Below are positions 49,519 to 57,857 of a DNA stretch of 64,000 nt, in pieces. The translations under genes and the position numbers were made by a program. Each line of letters opens with the position of its first letter. Within the stretch, counting starts at the first letter, position 1. Under the pieces are notes generated by a model. It searched no databases. It saw only the letters and a list, made by a program, of their open reading frames with translations, and was not told the DNA's origin. Source of the DNA: G958295645 sp965242735 (GTDB taxonomy: Bacteria > Gemmatimonadota > Gemmatimonadetes > Longimicrobiales > Gaopeijiaceae); the NCBI GenBank assembly GCA_965242735.1, contig OZ251497.1:868001-932000 (forward strand), given 5' to 3'.

Positions 49519-52269
49519 ATGAGCAAGGCCATGCGGCTCGCCACGCTGTCGTTCGGCGTGGCGGCCGCAGCCTTGCCTCGCGGCGCCGGCGCCGTGCAGG
49601 GCGTGCTCGAAGGAGCGGTGCGCAGTTCCGAGACCAACGAGCCGCTCGAGGGCGCGCACGTTGCGCTGGACGAGATGCGGTTGGCGGGCACGACGGGCGC
49701 CGGCGGCGTCTTCAGGATCAGCGACGTTCCCGCCGGCAGCCACTTCGTCGAAGTCCGGCTCCTCGGCTACCGGTCCGTGCGGCGGACCGTGCGGATCGTG
49801 GACGGTGCGGCGGCGCGGCTGGACGTCGCGCTCGACGGAACCGCCTTGGCGCTGGAAGGCATCGTCGCCGTGGGCAGCCGCGCGCGGCCCCGGACGGCGA
49901 CCGAGTCCATGGTGCCCATCGACGCGATCCCGCCCGCCGACTTCGAGGAGCAGGGCGAGACCGACTTGGGCGACCTGTTGCGGACGGTCGTTCCCTCGTT
50001 CCACCTGAATCCGGAGGCCCGCGGCGACGCGGCCACGATCGTGCGTCCCGCCAACCTGCGGGGCTTGGCGCCCGACCACACCCTGGTGCTCGTCAACGGC
50101 AAGCGCAGGCACCGGGCCGCCGTGATCACCTGGATCGGCAACGGCGTGTCGGACGGCGCGCAGGGGGCGGACGTGTCGGCGGTTCCGGCGATCGCGCTCC
50201 GCCAAGTCGAGGTGCTGCGCGACGGAGCCTCCGCGCAGTACGGATCGGACGCCATCGCCGGCGTCGTCAACTTGCAGCTTCGCGACGACCGGTCCGGAGG
50301 CCGCATGGAGGTGCGCGGCGGCGGATTCGGCGACGGCGACGGCGAGGCGTGGACGGTCGCGGGCAACGTGGGCCTGCCGCTGGGCCGCACCGGATTCGCC
50401 AACCTCAGCGCGGAGTACGGGAACAGCAATCCGACCAGCCGCAGCGTGCAGCGAGCCGACGCCGCGCTTCTCGTGGCCAACGGCAACGAACACATCCGCG
50501 ACCCCGCGCAGATCTGGGGCGCCCCCAAGATGGAGGACGACCTCAAGCTCTGGGGGCACTTCGGCGGCGGCCTGGGCGACAGGACCAGGCTCTACGGCCA
50601 CGCCGGATACGCGAGCCAGACCGTGACCGGCGGCTTCTACTTCCGCAACCCGAACACGCGCGCGGGCGTCTTCAGCCTGGACGGAGGCGAGACGCTGCTG
50701 ATCGGCGACCTGCTGGACGCCCAGGACGGCGTGCTCGACGGCACGGCGGGATGCCCCGTCGTTCGGGTGACGAACGGCGTGCCCGATCCGGCCGCGATCG
50801 CCCGCGTCTTCGCCGACCCGAACTGCTTTTCTTTCCAGGAGCGCTTTCCGGGCGGCTTCACGCCCCAGTTCGGCGGGGACGCGGTGGACGCGTCGGCGCT
50901 GGCGGGCGTCCGGGGCGAGACGGCGGGCGGACTGCAGTGGGACGCCAGCGTCGGATGGGGCTCCAACGAAGTCGACTTCTTCATCTACAACACCGTCAAC
51001 GCGTCGCTCGGGCCGGAGACGCCCACCGAGTTCGATCCGGGCCTCTACCGGCAACGCGAGGTCAACGTCAACGTGGACGCCGCCTACGCCACCGGCGATC
51101 TGCTGAGCGTGGCCGCCGGCGCGGAGTGGCGGCGCGAGACGTTTCGGATCGGACTCGGCGAGGACGCCGCCTGGCGGCAGGGGCCGCTGGCCCGACAGGG
51201 CTTCAGCTCGGGCTCGAACGGCTTTTCGGGGTTCAGCCCCATCGCGGCGGGCGAGTGGAGCCGGGCCAACTACGCGGTCTACGCCGACGCCGAGCTGGGC
51301 GGGGAAGACCTGCCCTGGGAGGGCGGGGCGGCCGTCCGCCTCGAGGACTTCCAGGGCTTCGGCAGAACGGTCAACGGCAAGCTGGCCGCGCGCTACCAAG
51401 TCGCCCGCACTCTGGCCTTGCGCGGCAGCGCCAGCACCGGGTTTCGGGCGCCCACGCCGGGCCAGCAGAACGCCTTCAACGTGTCCACGGAGTTCGACCG
51501 CGAACTCAACGATCTGGTCAACAACGGCACGATTCCGTCCACGTCGCGCGTGGCGGCGCTCCGGGACGGCCGGCCGCTGGAGCCCGAGCGCTCGTTCAGC
51601 CTGGGGTTCGGGGCCGCCTTCGAGTCGGGCTCGTTGCGCGTGACGGCCGACTACTTTCGGATTGCCGTCTCCGACCGCTTGGCGCTCACCCGGCCGTTCG
51701 TTCTGAACGCGGAAGAACGCAAGACGCTCGAGGCCGAGGGCATCACGAGCGCCGCCAATCTCCAGAACTTCCGTTTCTTCACCAACAACTTCGAGACGAG
51801 GACCCAAGGGGTGGACGTGGTGGCCTCGTTCGCCTTGCCGATCATGGACGGCATCGAGCTCAGCCTGGCCTTCAACCACACGCGGACCCGCGTCGTCGCC
51901 TACGATCCCTCGGTGCTCGACGACGAGCGCATCCGCCAGCTCGAGGAGGGACTTCCCCGCACGCGCTGGCTTTACACGGCCAAGCATGCCCTGGGACCGG
52001 TTCGCCTGCTCGGACGGATCAGCTACTACGCCGGCTGGTTCGACGCCCGCGACGCCCGCAGCTACCCCGGCGCGCCCTTGCTGGACTTGGAGGCTGCGTA
52101 TGCCTTCGCCGACGGACTCACGCTCACGGCCGGGGCGCAGAACGCGCTCAACCGGCACCCCGAGCGCAATCCGCATGCCGACCGCGCCGGCAACTTGTAC
52201 GGCTTGAATTCCCCGTTCGGCACCAGCGGCGGCTTCTACTACGTTCGGCTCGGGTACCGGTGGGACTAG
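49519..52269 (+). CDS. TonB-dependent outer-membrane receptor (second of tandem pair)
   Basis: A 916-residue paralogue of the upstream receptor with the same order: signal, regulatory-like domain (GAVRSSETNEPLEGAHVALD), plug (LVNGKRRHRAAVITWIGNG, QVEVLRDGASAQYGSDAIAG) and barrel ending GGFYYVRLGYRWD. The loop cysteines (GCPVV, NCFSFQERFPGGF) and the STGFRAPTPGQQNAFNVST segment are shared almost word for word. The pair arose by tandem duplication. ATG at 49519 chosen; GTG at 49501 is possible. Its last 10 bases may overlap the next gene. Confidence 0.92.
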   Translation: MSKAMRLATLSFGVAAAALPRGAGAVQGVLEGAVRSSETNEPLEGAHVALDEMRLAGTTGAGGVFRISDVPAGSHFVEVRLLGYRSVRRTVRIVDGAAARLDVALDGTALALEGIVAVGSRARPRTATESMVPIDAIPPADFEEQGETDLGDLLRTVVPSFHLNPEARGDAATIVRPANLRGLAPDHTLVLVNGKRRHRAAVITWIGNGVSDGAQGADVSAVPAIALRQVEVLRDGASAQYGSDAIAGVVNLQLRDDRSGGRMEVRGGGFGDGDGEAWTVAGNVGLPLGRTGFANLSAEYGNSNPTSRSVQRADAALLVANGNEHIRDPAQIWGAPKMEDDLKLWGHFGGGLGDRTRLYGHAGYASQTVTGGFYFRNPNTRAGVFSLDGGETLLIGDLLDAQDGVLDGTAGCPVVRVTNGVPDPAAIARVFADPNCFSFQERFPGGFTPQFGGDAVDASALAGVRGETAGGLQWDASVGWGSNEVDFFIYNTVNASLGPETPTEFDPGLYRQREVNVNVDAAYATGDLLSVAAGAEWRRETFRIGLGEDAAWRQGPLARQGFSSGSNGFSGFSPIAAGEWSRANYAVYADAELGGEDLPWEGGAAVRLEDFQGFGRTVNGKLAARYQVARTLALRGSASTGFRAPTPGQQNAFNVSTEFDRELNDLVNNGTIPSTSRVAALRDGRPLEPERSFSLGFGAAFESGSLRVTADYFRIAVSDRLALTRPFVLNAEERKTLEAEGITSAANLQNFRFFTNNFETRTQGVDVVASFALPIMDGIELSLAFNHTRTRVVAYDPSVLDDERIRQLEEGLPRTRWLYTAKHALGPVRLLGRISYYAGWFDARDARSYPGAPLLDLEAAYAFADGLTLTAGAQNALNRHPERNPHADRAGNLYGLNSPFGTSGGFYYVRLGYRWD

Positions 52270-53030
52270 GCCGAGGGCCGCGGCCGGCGGCCGACCCGTC
52301 CCGAATCGACTATCCGGCCGTCGCGACGCCGGTCCAGCACGAACCGCCGTCCGCCGCCCGCCGCAAGCCACGCAAGGCCAGGGAACGACGTCCCCTGTGG
52401 AGCTTGCCGTTTCGCTTGGTGGGCGCGGTCCTTCTGGCGGCCGGGCTGGCCGTTCTTCCGTTCTACTGCCTGATCCGCGGGGGCGTCTTCGCGTACCGGC
52501 AATGGGACTTGGGCACGTGGCCTGCCCTGATGTTGTCGGCGTTCGGGACGGCCCTCGTCCTCGTCCTCTACGCATGCATTCTGGGATGGCGCACTCGTGC
52601 GCCCAGGTACATTCGAGGGCTGCTCCGGCAACTGGGCGTCGCGCTGGCCGTCGCGTACGTCGTGTACGCGCTGGTCTACGTGGCCGCGGCCAATTTCAAG
52701 TCGGAAGAGGTGCGCGCCGAATACGCGACGGTTCATCCCCTGCTTCGGCTGGCGGCGAGCACGCTGATCCTGGTGGACGGCGAGGCGGTCGTCACCGACG
52801 CCGGGAGGACCCGGGACGACTACCAGCTCATGGGCCTCACGCCCCGCGAAGCGTCCCTGCACTTCGCCCAGGAGACCGGATTCGTCCACGCCATCGACCT
52901 GCGGACCCGGGGACGCTCCGAACTCTGGAACCGATCCGTGGAGCTCGCCTTCTGGGCGATGGGATTCCACGCGCTTCGCCATGTCGGCACGGCCGATCAC
53001 CTGCACGTCTCGTTGCGATTGCCGGAATGA
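52260..53030 (+). CDS. Membrane-anchored M15/LAS-like peptidase-fold protein
   Basis: About 256 residues: a basic Pro/Arg-rich start, three hydrophobic segments (LVGAVLLAAGLAVLPFYCLI, PALMLSAFGTALVLVLYACIL, LGVALAVAYVVYALVYVAAA) and an extracytoplasmic domain ending HFAQETGFVHAIDLRTRG and HVGTADHLHVSLRLPE. The H..D and HLHV motifs match the zinc site layout of LAS/M15-type D,D-carboxypeptidases and related DUF5715-like proteins. A peptidoglycan role is inferred. The start is uncertain: GTG at 52260 overlaps the receptor stop; TTG codons near 52400 are alternatives. Confidence 0.65.
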   Translation: MGLGRGPRPAADPSRIDYPAVATPVQHEPPSAARRKPRKARERRPLWSLPFRLVGAVLLAAGLAVLPFYCLIRGGVFAYRQWDLGTWPALMLSAFGTALVLVLYACILGWRTRAPRYIRGLLRQLGVALAVAYVVYALVYVAAANFKSEEVRAEYATVHPLLRLAASTLILVDGEAVVTDAGRTRDDYQLMGLTPREASLHFAQETGFVHAIDLRTRGRSELWNRSVELAFWAMGFHALRHVGTADHLHVSLRLPE

Positions 53031-53042
53031 GACCCGAGCACG

Positions 53043-53085
53043 GCCCGCGAGCGTCGAGGCCGGTGGTGCGAATTCGCTCGCGGGC
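53043..53085. terminator. Convergent hairpin
   Basis: Perfect 11-bp inverted repeat GCCCGCGAGCG (53043-53053) / CGCTCGCGGGC (53075-53085) with a 21-base loop in the 82-base gap between the convergent LAS-like and M19 genes. A two-way terminator is likely. Confidence 0.55.
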
Positions 53086-53112
53086 GTCGCACGAGTCGGA
53101 AGCTGGACTCGC

Positions 53113-54267
53113 CTAGTTCTCGCCCTCCATCTCCGCCGCCACTTCCTGAGCCCGGTCCAGCGCCCGGAGCAGGTTCCCGCTCCAAATCTGGGCGATCTCT
53201 TCCTCCGAGTAGCCGCGCCGGACCAGCTCGAGCGTCACGTTGAACGTCTCCGACGCGTCCTGCCATCCGTCGATGCCTCCGCCTCCGTCGAAGTCCGAGC
53301 TGATGCCCACATGCTCGATGCCGATCAGGTTGACCATGTAGTCGACGTGGTCGACCAGGTCGGACACGCTCGCCGTCTCGCTTTCGCCGCGAACGTAGGC
53401 GTCCAGCGCCACCGTCTGGACGACGCCTCCGTTCTCGGCCACGGCGCGCAGCTGCTCGTCGTCCAGGTTGCGGCTGTGGTCGGTGAGCGCGCGCGCCGAC
53501 GAATGCGACGCGACGACTGGGGCGCGGCTCAGCGCGATCATCTCCATGATGGCGGCCTTGGACGGATGCGAGATGTCGATCAGCATGCCCAGGCGGTTGA
53601 GTTCGGCCACCGCTTGGCGCCCCAGGTCGCTCAGCCCCCCGTGCAGCCATTCGCCGTCCGCTTCGCCGGTGTGCGAGTCCGAGAACTGGCTGTGGCCGTT
53701 GTGCGACAGCGACACGTAGCGGGCGCCGCGCGAGTGGAACTCCTCGAACCGGGCGAGATCGAGCCCGGCAGAGTACGCGTTCTCGACGCCGATCATCGCG
53801 ACGCGCTTGCCGGTGGCGGCGATGCGGCGCACGTCGTCGGACGTGTACGCGAGTTCGATGCGGTCCGGGGCGATCTCCTCGGCCAGCCGGTGGATCGCGT
53901 CGAACTTGTCGATCGCGTTGTCGTAGGCGGCGGCGTAGCCCTCGTCCGTCAGTTCGCCTTGGCGGGTGTAGACGACGAGCCACGCGACGTCGAGGCCGCC
54001 CGCCTCCATCTTGGGCAACGTGACCTGCGTGGGCAGGTCCATCGTGTAGTTCCGGTCGGCCGTGAAGTTGTCCGTGTTGATGTCGGCGTGCGTGTCCAGA
54101 GCGATCACGCGCTCGTGGATGTCGCGCGCGCGGGCCACGAGGTCCTCTTCCGACTCGGGCGTGCCGTTCTCCGCGCCATCGTCCGGGGGCGCGCACGCGG
54201 CGGCCGCAACGAGCAGGAAGCCGCCGGCCAAGGCGAAGGGGATGCGAACGGGGCGAGGCGCTGTCAT
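53113..54267 (-). CDS. Membrane dipeptidase, peptidase family M19, lipoprotein-like
   Basis: A 384-residue exported zinc dipeptidase: signal IPFALAGGFLLVAAAAC with a candidate lipid Cys, then the M19 barrel with VIALDTHADI (HxD), IGVENAYSAG carrying the bridging Glu, LSHNGHSQFSDSH, LIDISHPS, VVASHSSARALTDHSRN and GISSDFDGGGG. M19 enzymes cleave dipeptides including those with D-residues. Location periplasmic or outer membrane. ATG at 54267 follows no strong ribosome site. TATCTT (54397-54392 on this strand) may be its -10. Upstream sequence borders an IS-split gene. Confidence 0.9.
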   Translation of the reverse strand: MTAPRPVRIPFALAGGFLLVAAAACAPPDDGAENGTPESEEDLVARARDIHERVIALDTHADINTDNFTADRNYTMDLPTQVTLPKMEAGGLDVAWLVVYTRQGELTDEGYAAAYDNAIDKFDAIHRLAEEIAPDRIELAYTSDDVRRIAATGKRVAMIGVENAYSAGLDLARFEEFHSRGARYVSLSHNGHSQFSDSHTGEADGEWLHGGLSDLGRQAVAELNRLGMLIDISHPSKAAIMEMIALSRAPVVASHSSARALTDHSRNLDDEQLRAVAENGGVVQTVALDAYVRGESETASVSDLVDHVDYMVNLIGIEHVGISSDFDGGGGIDGWQDASETFNVTLELVRRGYSEEEIAQIWSGNLLRALDRAQEVAAEMEGEN

Positions 54268-54488
54268 CGTGTTGCTCGTCCAGGGTTGAAGGGCTTGGGG
54301 ACGCCGCGCGGCGATGCGACGGGAACGTGCGCGGCCAAAGCGAGTCCATGGAGGCCGGCTGCCGGCATGTGGCGAGGCGGACTCCGGTCCCAAGATACTG
54401 CGATCGGGCCGGGCGCGCGTCCCGGGCAGGCTCCAAAGACTTCTTGGGACTTCCGTGGCAGCGAAGCGCGCAGGGATGGCGCGGGTGC

Positions 54489-54588
54489 CTATGGCTCACG
54501 ATTGTTGGGCACGGTCGGCCTCACCGTCGCCCGGTAGACCACCACCTCGGGGTAATCGATGGTCCGCCAAGCTGCGATCAAGTCGCCG
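54489..54588 (-). pseudogene. Severed 3' end of the second beta-propeller gene
   Basis: On the minus strand this 100-base piece reads DLIAAWRTIDYPEVVVYRAT then VRPTVPNNREP and TAG at 54491-54489, a typical last propeller strand. It begins with the 9-base duplication that also ends the main part of the gene at 55966. Joining the two across the IS restores an uninterrupted frame. Confidence 0.85.
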
Positions 54589-55965
54589 GGCTCTTCCCTT
54601 GTTTCGGTGGGCGTCGTAGGATGGAGGAGAGCGACGGCGTGACTCTGGGAGCGAGGAGAGGCGGATGGAACTGCGGGCGTGGGTGGAGCGGCTGATGGGT
54701 CTGGGGCCGGAGTGGCGGATCGAGCGGGTGGACGAGGACTCGGAGCGGCAGGAAGCGCGGGTGGTGCTGGCGCGCGAGGCGGGTTCGGCGTTGCGGTGTC
54801 CGGAGTGCGGGCGGGCGTGTCCGGGCTACGACGCGCGGCGGCGGGAGTGGCGGGGGCTGGACGCGTGGGGGTACAAGACGTTCGTGGTGTACGACGTGCC
54901 TCGGGTCGAGTGTCCGGAGCACGGGGTGATGACGACGCGGGTGCCGTGGGCGGAGGGGCGGTCGAGGTACACGGCGGCGTTCGAGTCGCTGGCGATCGGC
55001 TGGCTTCGCGAGGCGAGCGTGCTGGCGGTGTCGCGGCGGCTGCGCTTGAGCTGGACGGCGGTCGACGGGATCATGGAGCGCGCGGTGCGGCGGGGCTTGG
55101 CGCGGCGCGAGACGCGCGCGGCGCGGCGGCTGAGCGTGGACGAGACGTCGTTCAAGCGGGGCCACCAGTACGTGACGGTGGTGTCGGACTCGGACACGAA
55201 GGACGTGCTGCACGTGGCGCCGGGCCGCGGCCGCGAAGCGCTGGAGGCGTTCTACCGCAAGGTGGGCAAGCGGCGGCTGGCGGCGGTCGAGAGCGTGTCG
55301 ATGGACATGTGGCGGCCCTACGTGGCGGCGACGGAGGCGTGGGTGGCCGGCGCGCGGCGCAAGACGGCGTTCGACCGCTTTCACGTGGCCAAGCATCTGG
55401 GCGACGCGGTGGACAAGGTGCGGCGCGCCGAGCACAAGGAGCTGCAGGCCGCGGGCAACGCCGTGCTGGCGGGCACGCGCTGGCAGTGGCTCCGGGGCGC
55501 TCGCAAGAAGACGCACGCCGAGAAGCTGGCGTTCGCCGAGCTGCGCAAGAGCGTCGAGCGCACGTCGGAGGCCTGGGCGCTCAAGGAGGCGGCGGCGAAG
55601 CTGTGGGGATACCGCAGCCGCGGCTGGGCGGAGTCGGCATGGTTGCGTTGGCTGCAATGGGCGTCGGCCTCCGGGCTCGCCCCGGTCAAGAAGGCGGCGG
55701 CGATGGTCCGGACGCACCTGTGGGGCATCGTCAACGCTGTCGTTCTCAACGCGACCAACGGCCCGGCCGAGGGCGTCAACAGCCGCATCCAGGCCGTCAA
55801 GGCCCGGTGCCGCGGCTTCCGCAACCAGGACCGCTTCGCCGCCGCCATCCTCTTCCACCTCGGCGGCCTCGACCTCGCTCCGCGCCCCGCCCAGCTCTGA
55901 GCTCCCGTGTCCGTCCCCCTGCCCGCTCCGATTCCACGCCTCCCCACCACATCAGGCGAAGAGCC
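54589..55965 (+). mobile_element. Complete ISL3-family insertion sequence (1377 bp)
   Basis: Terminal inverted repeats of about 23 bp: left GGCTCTTCCCTTGTTTCGG (54589-54607, extended to 54611) and right, read inward, GGCTCTTCGCCTGATGTGG (55965-55947, extended to 55943), 17 of 23 identical. It is flanked by AAGTCGCCG on both sides (54580-54588 and 55966-55974), fitting the 8-bp duplication known for ISL3 plus one chance base. It holds one intact transposase gene. Inserted in the propeller gene on the opposite strand. Confidence 0.93.
54665..55900 (+). CDS. ISL3-family transposase
   Basis: A 411-residue DDE transposase. An N-terminal zinc-binding region (LRCPECGRACPGYDARRREWRGLD in parts, with VECPEHG) and a helix-turn-helix (VLAVSRRLRLSWTAVDGIM) precede the ISL3 catalytic domain. 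That domain has RRLSVDETSFKRGHQYVTVV (first Asp), VSMDMWRPYV with AFDRFHVAKHLGDAVDKVR (second Asp region), and NGPAEGVNSRIQAVKARCRGF (Glu). It begins at ATG 54665 after GAGGAGAGG. Full length and intact, so the element may be active. Confidence 0.95.
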   Translation: MELRAWVERLMGLGPEWRIERVDEDSERQEARVVLAREAGSALRCPECGRACPGYDARRREWRGLDAWGYKTFVVYDVPRVECPEHGVMTTRVPWAEGRSRYTAAFESLAIGWLREASVLAVSRRLRLSWTAVDGIMERAVRRGLARRETRAARRLSVDETSFKRGHQYVTVVSDSDTKDVLHVAPGRGREALEAFYRKVGKRRLAAVESVSMDMWRPYVAATEAWVAGARRKTAFDRFHVAKHLGDAVDKVRRAEHKELQAAGNAVLAGTRWQWLRGARKKTHAEKLAFAELRKSVERTSEAWALKEAAAKLWGYRSRGWAESAWLRWLQWASASGLAPVKKAAAMVRTHLWGIVNAVVLNATNGPAEGVNSRIQAVKARCRGFRNQDRFAAAILFHLGGLDLAPRPAQL

Positions 55966-56963
55966 AAGTCGCCGTTGCTGCTCGTTGGTATGACGGGCCC
56001 GTCCAACTCGATCTCCGCCGCCACGACGCAATCGTCTGTGACCACCTGAAAGACGATGGCGCCGGCGACCGGATCACGAACCGCATTGAGAAGCAAGCCG
56101 CCCGGCAGTGCCACCAGCGAAGCCGCGGAGCGCACGTATCTGTTCCACTGGAGTCTGATGCTGAGTCCCTCCTGCACCACCACGTCTTCGGGGGCCGTCG
56201 TCCAACTCGCCGGTCCTCGGCAGATGCGTCGGACGCGGAAGTCGTCGTCAAGCCACCAAACGCTCCAAGGGCTCTTGTTGGAGTAGGCAAAGCCGGTTGG
56301 CGTCCGCGCCAGTCTTCCGCCAAGCAGGCTCCCCACGTACATCGGAAGATTGGACGGATCGATCTGCGGTCCTGCTGTACGCAGAACGGCGCCCTTCTTG
56401 TCCAGCACCTTGATGGGGCGTTGTTCCCCCGCCGTCATGGCAGTCACCACGATGCGGTCCGGCTCCAGCGCGGTCATGGAGTTGACTACCCACGGCGGCG
56501 TGACGACGGAACGCCGGACAAAGGCCAGATCGGGCGAAAAGACGTGGATGCGCGACTGTCCCGAATCCCACACGTAGACCGAGTCGCTCGCGTCCACCAC
56601 GATCCTCGACGGCGCGGAGAATTCGCCGGGGCCCTCGCCTTCTCGGCCGACCGTTCGGACGTACGACCCGTCGGCTTCGAAGACCTTGAAGTGGTGCATA
56701 TAGTTGTCCGTGACCAACAACCGTCCGCGATTGTCCCACGCAACGTCGGATATGCGGCCGAACGAACTCTCGTCGTCCGCAAGCGACCCTATGGCCAGCA
56801 CTTCTTCAAGGCGCAGGGACAGCGCCTCGTCTCCCTGGGCCCGCCGGACCCGTTGGATCTCTTGGAGCGACGCGGTGCCCGGTGAAGGAATCGCCACCAG
56901 CCCGTACAGAGCCAAGGCGTTCTTGAAGGCCCTTCGGGGCCAGCGACGTGACTGATCGGTCAT
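55966..56963 (-). pseudogene. 6-bladed beta-propeller protein, split by the ISL3 element
   Basis: ATG at 56963 (AAAGGTGCTCC upstream) opens an exported propeller: signal-like FKNALALYGLVAIPSPGTA, then ISDVAWDNRGRLLVTDN, VRTVGREGEGPGEFSAPSRIVVD (in parts), VYVWDSGQSRIHVFSPD, GFAYSNKSPWSVWWLDD and SLVALPGGLLLNAV. The IS interrupts it after GPVIPTSSNGD. With the 91 bases left of the IS it makes exactly 363 codons (362 residues plus stop). As given, the frame runs about 55 codons into the IS and stops at 55797, so a chimeric protein could still be made. It follows the Cys-rich protein gene by 82 bases. Confidence 0.85.
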
Positions 56964-57045
56964 TGGAGCACCTTTCTCCGCGCGTGTTGGACACGGCCTC
57001 CGGCCCACCGCCCAGTTGATGGGCCGCGGGCCGGAGGCCGCTTGC

Positions 57046-57492
57046 TCAGTCCTGGGTGGCCAGGACTCGCGTCTTCTCGCGCAACGCCGTTGCTCTAGCC
57101 TTCGAAACATAGCGTTGCACGACGATTCCGGCACAGTTCCGAGCCACCGCTATGCCGGATGGCAGGACCTCCCACGACACTCCGGTCGTGGGCACGGCGC
57201 CTGCCCGCCCGTCGGCGTCGATGCCTGCTATGGGAGCTAGCGCCTTGCCGTCCCGGGCGAAGATCGCCCGATCCAGGCTTGCGGCCATTTTTGGTTGGCA
57301 TCGGTATACGTAGCACCCGTCGCCGCTGGCGTAGCATGCCGATCCGTTCCCGTCGTTCCTGCTGCAACCGCACGCATTCTCATCGCATTCGCACCTCATG
57401 GTGCACTGGGCGGCTGCCTCCGACGGGGCGACCGTGGCCCCGACGCCGATGGCGACCACTCCCGCGAGGAGCAGTTTGGTGAGGAACTGCAT
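57046..57492 (-). CDS. Secreted Cys-rich protein paired with a beta-propeller
   Basis: A 148-residue exported protein: signal FLTKLLLAGVVAIGVGATVAPSEAAA, then eight cysteines within 36 residues (C30, 34, 36, 41, 43, 53, 60, 65) and C120 near the end. The tail has short strands (ALAPIAGIDADGRAG, VSWEVLPSGIAVARN). The dense CxxxC.C....C.C pattern suggests disulfides or metal binding outside the cell. No family recognised. GAAAGG lies eight bases before the ATG. Co-oriented with, and 82 bases upstream of, the IS-split propeller, repeating the 44318/44584 arrangement. Confidence 0.65.
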   Translation of the reverse strand: MQFLTKLLLAGVVAIGVGATVAPSEAAAQCTMRCECDENACGCSRNDGNGSACYASGDGCYVYRCQPKMAASLDRAIFARDGKALAPIAGIDADGRAGAVPTTGVSWEVLPSGIAVARNCAGIVVQRYVSKARATALREKTRVLATQD

Positions 57493-57857
57493 TTGTGAGA
57501 CCTTTCTTCTGGAGATGGCGGCAGCGGCCCGAAGACGCTCGGCCGCGCCTTTGCGGCACTGCGTTCCAGCAACTTCCGTGCCAACTTCACCAGGAATCGC
57601 AAGTCGTTGATGAATAATGAGTTACAAGATCCAGACGCAAGACCGCTTCCCACGACCGTCGCAGGCTTCGGACGCTACTGTCCTCCAATTGGGATACTTC
57701 GAGTTCGGACGGGCACTCAAGTTGCTGGACGGCCCCGAGGCGCGCTGGCGGGACGCGGGAGGCGAACGGGAACCGGCCCTTGTCACCCGTCGCCGCATGT
57801 GGTAGAATCCGGTTCCTCTCCTCCGGCAGGATTCCCCCAATGATTGGTGCCTGAACC
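57493..57857. other. Divergent intergenic region, Cys-rich protein / S10 peptidase
   Basis: Contains the strong promoter for the S10 peptidase (57780-57808). On the minus strand TTGCGT (about 57640-57635) spaced 17 bases from TTATTC could drive the Cys-rich protein gene. Short frames on both strands show no protein-like features. Confidence 0.5.
57780..57808 (+). promoter_or_regulatory. Sigma-70-type promoter for the S10 peptidase gene
   Basis: TTGTCA (57780-57785), 17-base spacer, TAGAAT (57803-57808): five of six matches in each box, the best in the window. The expected transcript start lies about 43 bases before the ATG at 57858. Confidence 0.65.

Larger units (their letters stand above)
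54580..55974. repeat. Target-site duplication flanking the ISL3 element
   Basis: AAGTCGCCG at 54580-54588 and 55966-55974, directly abutting both inverted repeats. Identical copies suggest a recent insertion. Confidence 0.9.
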
